A stretch of 44,558 bases of DNA from Formivibrio citricus (GTDB taxonomy: Bacteria; Pseudomonadota; Gammaproteobacteria; Burkholderiales; Chitinibacteraceae): contig NZ_FOVE01000023.1 of the NCBI RefSeq assembly GCF_900115065.1, forward strand, positions 1 to 44,558. Direction: 5' to 3'. Made by a program: the position numbers and the translations under genes. Every line of letters begins with the position of its first letter. Position 1 is the first letter of the stretch. This document shows, one piece after another, positions 7,432 to 15,105 of the stretch. The notes beneath the pieces were generated by a model. That model had not been told where the DNA came from. It searched no databases and saw only the letters and a list, made by a program, of their open reading frames with translations.

Positions 7432-10317
7432 TCACCCTTTGATACGCCCTGCCCTCGGCTTGATGACCGCTTCGTAATACAGGAAAGCATCGCGGATATG
7501 CTCCTGCAACAAGGCATCGTCCCAAGGCTTGTAGAGGAACTTGTAGATGGCGCCTTCGTTGACCGCCAGCGTGACCGATTCCAGATCGGCATAGCCGGAC
7601 AGCACGATCCGCACCGTATCGGGGTGCAGTTCCTTGACCCGGTGCAGGAATTCCGTGCCGGCCATCTCCGGCATGCGCTGGTCGGAGAGGATAACCTGGA
7701 CGGGATGGGTTGCCAGCAGTTCGAGCCCTTCCCGTCCGCTGCCTGCCGTCAGGATATGGTACCCCTCCCGGCGCAGCAGCCTGCTCAATGCCGAGAGGAT
7801 GTTCGGCTCGTCATCGACCAGCAGCAACGTATGCTCGGCGGCCAGCGGCGGTAATCGTGTCAGCGACAGGGTTTTCCCGGCAATCATGAAATCCAGAAAA
7901 GACTCCGCGGGCACCGGCTTGGCAAAAAAGTAGCCTTGCATTTCATCGCAATCGTGCATCTGCAGATACCCGAGTTGCGCCTCGGTTTCGACGCCTTCGG
8001 CCACGACCTTGAGGCCCATGCGGTGCGCCAGCTCGATGATCGAAACGGCAATCAGCGCCGATTCGGGCTCGGTGACGATGTCGCGCACGAATGACTGGTC
8101 GATCTTGAGGGCATCGATGGGAAAGCGGCTCAGGTAGGCGAATCCCGAATAGCCGGTGCCGAAATCGTCCAGTGACAGTTTGACGCCAATGCGTTTCAGC
8201 GACTGGAGGATGGCAATGGTCTGCTGAGGATCCTCCATAAGCATGCTCTCGGTCACCTCCAGCTCCAGACAGGCGGGCGGAACGCCGTTGCGCGCCAGGG
8301 CGTCGCTGACGATCCGCTGCAGATCGCCGGAATAGAACTGCCGTTCGGAAACGTTTACCGCCAGACGCAGGTCGAGCCAGCCGGCATCCCGCCAGCAACG
8401 CAACTGGCGACAGGCTTCGTCGATCACCCAGCTTCCCATGGGAACGATGAGCCCGGTTCTTTCCGCCAGCGTAACGAACCGCCCCGGCATTTCCAATCCC
8501 GATCCGGGACGTTGCCAGCGAATCAGCGCCTCGGCACCAATGATTTGCCCCGTCCGCAAATTGACCTTGGGTTGATAATGCAGAGCGAATTCATTACGTT
8601 CCAGCGCCCGCCGCAGGCCTGCTTCAAGCTCCAGTTGCGCCAAGGCTTCCGCGTTCATGGCTGCCGTGTAGAAACAGAAACGGTTGCGTCCGAGCTCCTT
8701 GGCCCGGTACATGGCTGCATCCGCATCGCGCAGCAGATCGGCAGCCTTGGTTCCGTCGTTCGGAAAAATGCTGATGCCGATGCTGGCGCCGAGGTAAACC
8801 TCGTTGTTTCCCGACAACAGGAAAGGCGCGGCCAGCGCATCCAGCTGCTTCTGCGCTGTCGTGGCCGCGGCATCGAGTTCGTCGATATCCAGCAGCAACA
8901 GGAATTCATCGCCGCCGAAACGCCCGAGCGTCGCTTCGCCCTTTAACTGAGCAGACAGGCGCCGGGCAACATCAATCAGCAACTGGTCGCCGGCCAAATG
9001 ACCCAGACTGTCGTTCACCGTATTGAAGCGGTCGAGATCGATGAACATGACCGCCACTCGACACCCCAGCCTTTGTGCCCGCTCCATGGCATGCGCCAGA
9101 CGCAGTTGCAGCAGGACGCGATTGGGCAGATCGGTCAGCGGATCGTAGTGCGCCAGATGCGCCAGACGTTCCTCGCTGCGCTTGAGCTGGGTGATGTCCG
9201 AGAACACCCCGACGTAATGCGTGACATTGTCTTGAGCATCGCAAACGGCCGAAATGGTCATCCAGGCGGGGAAGGATTCGCCGCTCTTGCGCCGGTCCCA
9301 GAGCTCCCCCTGCCATTGCCCGTTTTGCCGCAAACTGCTCCAGATCGCCTGGTAAAACTCGGGGCCTTGCCGGTCTGATTGCAGCATGCGTGGATTGCGC
9401 CCCAACGCTTCGGCTTCGCTGTAGCCGGTGATTTCCGTGAACGCCTTGTTGACGGCCAGGATACTTCCGTCCAGAGCGGCAATGATGACACCGTCGCGGG
9501 TGCTTTCGAAAACGGTCGCGGCCTGGCGCAATTTCTCCTCGGCCCAATGGCGCTCGGTCACGTCCTGGGCCACCCCGACATAGCAGGACACGGACATGCT
9601 CGGAAAGCTGGCTTGCTGGCCCCGGTCCCTGATCCAGCGCACTGAGCCGTCCGGGCGCACGATGCGATATTCCAGATCGAACGCGCCACCTGCCTTGTGT
9701 GCCGACAGAACGATGTCCAGCGCCCTTTTCCGGTCATCGGGATGGATGGATTCAGAGAAGATGCGCGGATTCTCGTACAGCGCGGAACAAGGCTGTTGCC
9801 AGACATTTTCGAAAGCGGGGCTGGCATAGAAAACCTGTCTCAGGTCGATATCGGCCATCCATATGACTTCGGAAATGCTGGCCGCAATCAACCTGAAACG
9901 CTCTTCGCTCTCCCGTAGCGCCCGTTCGGCCGCCTGTCGTGCCAGCCGCTGCTCGCGGTCGCTGAAACAGCGTTCCAGCGCCGGGCAAAGCCGGGCAAGC
10001 CGATCCTTGATGACAAAATCCCAGACCCCCCGCTTGAGCAATTCGACCGCAACTTCTTCGCCCACACTGCCGGAAACAAGAATGATGGGGGTGTCGGGCA
10101 AACGGTTGGCCAACAGCCCCAACGTATCCTGAAAATCCAGGCCGGGGACCTTGTAATCGGCCAGGATTGCATCCCAGCGCATCTCGCCCAACGCGGACAA
10201 CAAACTGCTCCAGTCGTCGACCCGGACCATGTTCGCCTGCATGTTCTGACGCTGCAGATGACGGCTTACCAGCAGAAAATCCGCGGGGTCGTCTTCAATG
10301 TAGAGAAGATTGAGCAT
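7432..10317 (-). CDS. Response regulator with REC-PAS-PAS-GGDEF-EAL-REC architecture (cyclic di-GMP turnover)
   Basis: The 961-residue cytoplasmic protein has an N-terminal receiver (phospho-acceptor D54 in LADYKVPG), two PAS domains (about 135-260 and 265-385), GGDEF with an intact signature at 468-472, EAL with E596 (EALIRW), and a C-terminal RpfG-like receiver with D879 (LSDQRMPEM). The EAL catalytic set is present: NVS, EVTES, DDFGTGYSG, LKIDQSF, VAEGVET and MQGYFFAKP. The allosteric RxxD inhibition site normally upstream of GGDEF is not visible (KGEA there instead), so product feedback may be weak. It lies 3 bases after the small response-regulator gene and ends the five-gene signalling operon. 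It is probably the output, making or degrading cyclic di-GMP according to phosphorylation at either end. Receivers at both termini are unusual. Confidence 0.93.
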   Translation of the reverse strand: MLNLLYIEDDPADFLLVSRHLQRQNMQANMVRVDDWSSLLSALGEMRWDAILADYKVPGLDFQDTLGLLANRLPDTPIILVSGSVGEEVAVELLKRGVWDFVIKDRLARLCPALERCFSDREQRLARQAAERALRESEERFRLIAASISEVIWMADIDLRQVFYASPAFENVWQQPCSALYENPRIFSESIHPDDRKRALDIVLSAHKAGGAFDLEYRIVRPDGSVRWIRDRGQQASFPSMSVSCYVGVAQDVTERHWAEEKLRQAATVFESTRDGVIIAALDGSILAVNKAFTEITGYSEAEALGRNPRMLQSDRQGPEFYQAIWSSLRQNGQWQGELWDRRKSGESFPAWMTISAVCDAQDNVTHYVGVFSDITQLKRSEERLAHLAHYDPLTDLPNRVLLQLRLAHAMERAQRLGCRVAVMFIDLDRFNTVNDSLGHLAGDQLLIDVARRLSAQLKGEATLGRFGGDEFLLLLDIDELDAAATTAQKQLDALAAPFLLSGNNEVYLGASIGISIFPNDGTKAADLLRDADAAMYRAKELGRNRFCFYTAAMNAEALAQLELEAGLRRALERNEFALHYQPKVNLRTGQIIGAEALIRWQRPGSGLEMPGRFVTLAERTGLIVPMGSWVIDEACRQLRCWRDAGWLDLRLAVNVSERQFYSGDLQRIVSDALARNGVPPACLELEVTESMLMEDPQQTIAILQSLKRIGVKLSLDDFGTGYSGFAYLSRFPIDALKIDQSFVRDIVTEPESALIAVSIIELAHRMGLKVVAEGVETEAQLGYLQMHDCDEMQGYFFAKPVPAESFLDFMIAGKTLSLTRLPPLAAEHTLLLVDDEPNILSALSRLLRREGYHILTAGSGREGLELLATHPVQVILSDQRMPEMAGTEFLHRVKELHPDTVRIVLSGYADLESVTLAVNEGAIYKFLYKPWDDALLQEHIRDAFLYYEAVIKPRAGRIKG

Positions 10318-10320
10318 AGG

Positions 10321-10758
10321 CTATTTCTGTATCGGTTCGTTGGTAGCAAGCCAGTAGATACCAAGCCGCGCCACCGTTTCGGCGAACTCGGCGAAATCGA
10401 GTGGCTTGCGGACAAAACTGTTGGCCCTGCTTTCATAACTTTTGAGGCGATCGCGTTCCTCGTCGGATGAAGTGAGCATTACCACCGGAATCAGCGAAGT
10501 ACGCGGATCGGCACGCAGTCTTGCCAGCACCTCCAGGCCGGACAGGCGCGGCAGCCCGATGTCGAGCAGCACCACGGCAGGCTCTTCATCCTGCGGACGC
10601 GCAGCAAACTCGCCCTCGCAGAACAGATAATCCAGCGCCTGCTGACCATCGCGCGCAACGTCGATGCAATTGGCCAGATTGATTTTTCTCAGCGCCCGCA
10701 GAATCAATATTTCGTCCTGGGGATTGTCTTCAACCAGCAGGATGCTTCTTTTCTTCAT
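10321..10758 (-). CDS. Single-domain response regulator (RcpA-like receiver)
   Basis: The 145-residue protein is one receiver domain with no output domain. It shows the acidic pocket (LLVEDNPQDE), phospho-acceptor D66 (VLLDIGLPRLSG), the Thr/Ser switch (VMLTSSDEE) and the conserved Lys (FVRKPLDFAEFA). Receivers of this type with the NPQDE and LLDIGLPR signatures often pair with phytochrome-like kinases and pass phosphate onward. The gene overlaps the upstream kinase gene by 29 bases and precedes the GGDEF/EAL gene by 3 bases, which strongly implies one transcript. It may act as a shuttle between the three kinases and the cyclic di-GMP enzyme; this role is inference from context. Confidence 0.92.
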   Translation of the reverse strand: MKKRSILLVEDNPQDEILILRALRKINLANCIDVARDGQQALDYLFCEGEFAARPQDEEPAVVLLDIGLPRLSGLEVLARLRADPRTSLIPVVMLTSSDEERDRLKSYESRANSFVRKPLDFAEFAETVARLGIYWLATNEPIQK

Positions 10759-12490
10759 GACTATCCTCCACCCCTGACATCACCGATGGCAGAGAAAAAC
10801 AGAATATCGCACCACTCCCCGGAACCCCCTCGGCACGAATGTTCCCGCCGTGACGGTGAATGATGCGGCGAACGGTGGCCAGTCCGATGCCGATGCCGGG
10901 GAATTCGTCCTGCCGGTGCAGGCGGTAGAAAGGCTGGTAAAGTCGTTCGACATGCGCCATGTCAAAACCGGCCCCGTTGTCGGCAACGCAAATCGCCGGA
11001 TGACCGTCCACCTCGCCTCTGTAGACCCTGATGACAGCGTGCTCCCGACCGCGAGTAAACTTCCAGGCATTGTCGACGAGCTGATTCATCGCTATTTCCA
11101 GCATAGTCCTGTCGCCCGCAACGGCAAGACCCGGGGCGATTTCCGCATCGATTTGCCGCTGCGGTTCGATACGCGCCAAATCGTCGAACCGTTTTTCTGC
11201 CAACTGCGAAATATCGACGCTCTGGCGCAGCAACTCGCCGCGCGAGCAGCGCAGCAACGCGAGGATGCCGTCGATCAACGCCCCCATGTTGCGGTTGGCC
11301 AGAGTGATTTGCATGAGGCAACTCCGGGCCTCGGCATCGAGCTGGCCGGCATGCTCCTCGGTCAATAGGTGCGCGAATCCGTCGATTGCGCGCAACGGGG
11401 CGCGCAGGTTGTGCGCCAGCGCGTAGGCAAGGTCTTCCAGTTCGAGGTTGGCCGCATTCAGTTCGGCGGTTCGTTCGGCCACGCGCTGTTCCAGTTCGGC
11501 ATTGAGGCGACGGATTTCGTCCTCGGCCTGTTTGCGTGCAGTAATCTCGCGCGAGATGCCAAAGAGGCCGGCCACCTGTCCTTTTTCATCGAATACCGGG
11601 CCTTTTGTCACCAGGAACACCAAGGATTTGCCATCCTGCGTCGTCAGTTGCTCCTCGTGGGTTTGAGTGTGTCCGGCAGACATGACTGTTTGGTCCATCG
11701 CCCTCAGGTAGGCGGCCGATTCGGCCGGAAACAGGGCCCGGTCGTCATGCCCGATAATTTCGCTTTGCGTCTTGCCAACAAAACCGGCGGCAGCATCGTT
11801 GACCAGCAGATAGCGCCCGCGCGCATCCTTGACGAACACGGCATCCTCGGTGCCCGAAATAACGACATCCAGCAGGCGTCTGTTTGTTTCCGCCCTCGCC
11901 AGCGAACGCCGCAGCATCGCACTCAATATGCTGACCGCCAGGCCATTGATGAGCAGAAAGCTCCACTGCAACAGGTCGTAACTTGCGGCGATATGGAAAC
12001 TGCCTCGTGGAGGAAGGGAAAAATAGGCCACGCCCAGACCAGCCAGGGCGGTCGAGACCAGGCCGGGGCCAAGGCCGCCGAGCAAGGCACTGAAGGTAAT
12101 CGGAAACATGAAAAGGATCAGCAGCGACCGACCGCCGATTCCTGCCGAAATGCTCTCGCGCAAGGCCAGCATGGCCAGCGTCATGAGCACGGCAAACGAA
12201 TAGCTTAACCATACGGGGAGTCGCCCCGGCGAAACACCGCTGGACAGCGCTTCCAGCAGCCGCGCCGAATCACCGTCGCCATCCCCGGTCGGCACAGCCC
12301 TGAGTGCCAGGAAAAACGTGGCGGCCGAAGCGGCGACGAAAAAAACGCCCTTGGCCGTCGACAGCCAGACGATGGACTGGACATCGGCAAACATCGCCAG
12401 CAACCGGTCCGACATGAAAATCCAGAGCGACGCCAGCACCGCGTACGCCACGACGCAGAACAGGATGAAACGATCGCGCGCTGAAGTCAT
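10730..12490 (-). CDS. Membrane histidine kinase: MASE/DUF4118-type membrane region, PAS, HisKA, HATPase
   Basis: The 586-residue sensor kinase has hydrophobic segments near 8-28, 43-63 and a DUF4118-like block of about four helices (roughly 95-195, containing the periplasm-short PPRGSF motif), then a PAS domain (about 205-325), a coiled coil (RRLNAELEQRVAERTAEL), a dimerisation domain and a catalytic ATPase domain. The ATPase boxes are complete (NQLVDNAWKFT, DNGAGFDM, GIGIGLATV). The phospho-acceptor region is AHNLRAPLRAIDGF with H360. An Asn follows the His where the two sister kinases have Asp, and that acidic residue normally helps phosphotransfer, so activity may differ. The gene overlaps both neighbours, by 4 bases upstream and 29 bases with the response regulator downstream. 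Confidence 0.92.
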   Translation of the reverse strand: MTSARDRFILFCVVAYAVLASLWIFMSDRLLAMFADVQSIVWLSTAKGVFFVAASAATFFLALRAVPTGDGDGDSARLLEALSSGVSPGRLPVWLSYSFAVLMTLAMLALRESISAGIGGRSLLILFMFPITFSALLGGLGPGLVSTALAGLGVAYFSLPPRGSFHIAASYDLLQWSFLLINGLAVSILSAMLRRSLARAETNRRLLDVVISGTEDAVFVKDARGRYLLVNDAAAGFVGKTQSEIIGHDDRALFPAESAAYLRAMDQTVMSAGHTQTHEEQLTTQDGKSLVFLVTKGPVFDEKGQVAGLFGISREITARKQAEDEIRRLNAELEQRVAERTAELNAANLELEDLAYALAHNLRAPLRAIDGFAHLLTEEHAGQLDAEARSCLMQITLANRNMGALIDGILALLRCSRGELLRQSVDISQLAEKRFDDLARIEPQRQIDAEIAPGLAVAGDRTMLEIAMNQLVDNAWKFTRGREHAVIRVYRGEVDGHPAICVADNGAGFDMAHVERLYQPFYRLHRQDEFPGIGIGLATVRRIIHRHGGNIRAEGVPGSGAIFCFSLPSVMSGVEDSHEEKKHPAG

Positions 12491-15105
12491 GCCGAAACCT
12501 CTTCCCTGCTCAGCGTGAAACAGAAGGTGGCGCCGTTGCCCGGCGCTGCCTTGACGGTGATCCTGCCACCGTGACGGCGGACAATGCGCTGCACGGTCGC
12601 CAACCCGATGCCGATTCCGGGGAACTCATCCTGGCGGTGCAGGCGGCGGAAGGGCTGGAACAGTTGGTCGGCATGCGCCATGTCAAAACCGGCGCCATTG
12701 TCCGCCACACAGATAGCGGGGCAGTCATCGATTTCTCCAGAATAGACCCTGACCACGGGCTGCGATGTTCTTGCCGTGTATTTCCAGGCATTGCCGAGCA
12801 GGTTGTGCATCACGGACGCCAGCATGCGCGGATCGCCGTATACCGTCAGCCCCGGTTCGACCTCTGCACTGACTGCACGCTCCGGTTCGGAACGCGCCAA
12901 CTCGGCCAGAATGTTGGCCGACAGCGCCGACAGATCGACCGTATCGCACTGCAGTTCGCCGCGCGTGCTGCGCGAAAGCGCGAGGATGCCTTCGATCAGT
13001 TCGCTCATCTTGTGGCTGGCAATCGCAATTTGATCAAGCCAGGTTCTGGCGTCCCCGTCGAGCTTGTCGCCGTAATCCTCGATCAGCGCCTGCGAAAAAC
13101 CGGTCATGGCGCGCAGGGGCGCGCGCAAGTCATGCGACACGGCATAGGCAAAGCTGTCGAGCTCCTTGTTGGCGGCGGTCAGTTCGGCCGTGCGCTGCTC
13201 GACCCGTTGCTCCAGATCGGCGTTGAGACGCTGGATTTCCTGTTCGGCTTTTTTGCGCGCCGTAACGTTCTCGGTCACGATGACCACTTCGCCCGCTGCC
13301 GGGGAATAGATGTAGAACGAAAACCAGCGGTCCAGCAAAGCCAGATAATGCTCCCACCGCACGGGGATACCGGTGGCGGCGACCCGGCCGAAAACGGCAA
13401 GCGACTCCGGATTCTGTTCGCAATAGCCGGGCAGAACCTCGCTGATGCGCCGTCCCGCGACGTTTTCCCGGATTCCGGTCACTTCGGCGAATGCCGGATT
13501 GGTCGAAATATATTCGAAATTGACTGGCCGGCCCGTGTCGAAGATCACGCGGCAATGGACCACGCTGTTCATGATGTTGTCGTAGAGCGAGCGGTAGGTT
13601 TTTTCCGCCACCTTGCGTTCCGTGATGTCGCGGTGCATGCCCATCAAGCCGAGCACCTCGCCGCCGGGGCCGGTAATCCGGGCGCCGCTCGATTCCGCCC
13701 AGAACTCGCTGCCATCCTTGCGCCGGTAGCGCAGTTCATATGTCCCGCCTTCGCTCGTCCCGTCACGGAAACGGCGGCGCCCCTGCTCGATGTAATCGGC
13801 CGGGTCGGCATACAGGAATTCGGTGGTGCGCCCGATGACTTCGTCGGCCGAATAACCGAACGTACGCGTGAAAGCCGGGTTGACCAGCCGGATACGGCGC
13901 GAAGTATCGGCAAAAATGACCGAATCGAAGATGCTGTCAAAAATGGCGCGGAATTTCGCTTCGTTCTCGCCCAGCACGGCTTCGGCGCGCTTGCGGCGAC
14001 GGATATTGGCCAGCAGGACGGCAATGGTGACCGACTGCGCCAGCAGAAACGCCACCGTTCCGGCAATGACCGTACCGTATTGCTCCCAAGCCGCCGGTGG
14101 CCGATTGACGAACCGGGTATTCGCCGGCAGGCGACTGACATCGCCACCCCAGCGTTGAATTTGCTGCCAATCGAACATTGGCATGCTTTCATTCATGCGC
14201 AAGGTTCCGACATCCGCGGTGCCGGCCCCTTGCAGCATGTCCAGCGCCAGCCGCCCGGCCCGCTCCCCGGATGCTTCGACCGGAATGACCGATCCGCCGA
14301 TTCCGCCGTTGCGCAGGTTGTAGTCGTAAAAGCCGAACACGGGCGCATTGGCCGCCTTGACGATCATGTTTTCGGCCTCGTAGGCCAGCGCCACGCGGCC
14401 TTTTGCATCGACGTTGTACTGGGTAAAGACGATAAGGCTTTTGGGCGGCAGGCTCGCCACCCGCTGCAGAATGTCGTCGAGCGTCATGCCGATGGTGTAC
14501 TCGAAAGCCAGCCGCTCTTTCCAGGGCTGCGCCACCTGGGCGGCCTGCTCGGCCACCTTGATATCCGCCGCGCTGCTGCCCGAGACGAACACCACCCGCT
14601 GCGTCTGCGGAAACAGCTCCAGCGCGCGTGCCAGCGTACCCTTGATATCGAACTGGTTGACCTCGCCTACGATGCTGCGCCCCCGTTTTTCCGTTTCCAG
14701 CAAGGGGCGGTGCTGAATGGTGATCACCGGTGCCTGCGGGGCGATCTCCCTGCCCTCTGCGAGCAAAAACTCGAGCGCCGGTTGCTGCAGGGTGACAATG
14801 AGATCGATCCGGCGCTGCGCATACTTCTTGTGGAGTATCTCGCGCAATTCCTCGCGGTATCCTGGCACATCACGGTTGCGCTGCAGATCGAGATACTCGG
14901 CATGGACATTGGTCACGGGGAAACCGGCTTCAGTCATGCTCTTGAAAAAACCGTCGCTGAAGAGTTCCACGCCGCGACCGCCGTAGCCGTAGGCATAGAG
15001 CAGCAATATCCGCTTCTGCGAAAGATCGGCAGCCTGGACAGGCTGCGCCAGAAAAGCGCAACACGCCAGGAAAAGCAGGATCAGACGGCTGGCAACAATG
15101 GTCAT
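12487..15105 (-). CDS. Histidine kinase with periplasmic ABC-type substrate-binding input domain
   Basis: The 872-residue protein starts with a signal sequence (about residues 1-25, ending in VQAAD). A periplasmic ABC substrate-binding-like domain of about 290 residues follows (QKRILLLYAYGYGGRGVELF at its start), then one membrane helix near 335-360 followed by the positive stop ANIRRRKRAE. Two PAS domains follow (about 375-495 and 500-620), then a coiled coil, HisKA with H658 (VSHDLRAPLRAMTGF) and an HATPase domain (NLLGNAWKYT, DNGAGFDM, GIGIGLATV). The architecture implies direct sensing of a small periplasmic ligand, whose identity is not visible. The start overlaps the upstream kinase stop by 4 bases and its own stop overlaps the downstream start by 4 bases. 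Confidence 0.92.
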   Translation of the reverse strand: MTIVASRLILLFLACCAFLAQPVQAADLSQKRILLLYAYGYGGRGVELFSDGFFKSMTEAGFPVTNVHAEYLDLQRNRDVPGYREELREILHKKYAQRRIDLIVTLQQPALEFLLAEGREIAPQAPVITIQHRPLLETEKRGRSIVGEVNQFDIKGTLARALELFPQTQRVVFVSGSSAADIKVAEQAAQVAQPWKERLAFEYTIGMTLDDILQRVASLPPKSLIVFTQYNVDAKGRVALAYEAENMIVKAANAPVFGFYDYNLRNGGIGGSVIPVEASGERAGRLALDMLQGAGTADVGTLRMNESMPMFDWQQIQRWGGDVSRLPANTRFVNRPPAAWEQYGTVIAGTVAFLLAQSVTIAVLLANIRRRKRAEAVLGENEAKFRAIFDSIFDSVIFADTSRRIRLVNPAFTRTFGYSADEVIGRTTEFLYADPADYIEQGRRRFRDGTSEGGTYELRYRRKDGSEFWAESSGARITGPGGEVLGLMGMHRDITERKVAEKTYRSLYDNIMNSVVHCRVIFDTGRPVNFEYISTNPAFAEVTGIRENVAGRRISEVLPGYCEQNPESLAVFGRVAATGIPVRWEHYLALLDRWFSFYIYSPAAGEVVIVTENVTARKKAEQEIQRLNADLEQRVEQRTAELTAANKELDSFAYAVSHDLRAPLRAMTGFSQALIEDYGDKLDGDARTWLDQIAIASHKMSELIEGILALSRSTRGELQCDTVDLSALSANILAELARSEPERAVSAEVEPGLTVYGDPRMLASVMHNLLGNAWKYTARTSQPVVRVYSGEIDDCPAICVADNGAGFDMAHADQLFQPFRRLHRQDEFPGIGIGLATVQRIVRRHGGRITVKAAPGNGATFCFTLSREEVSA

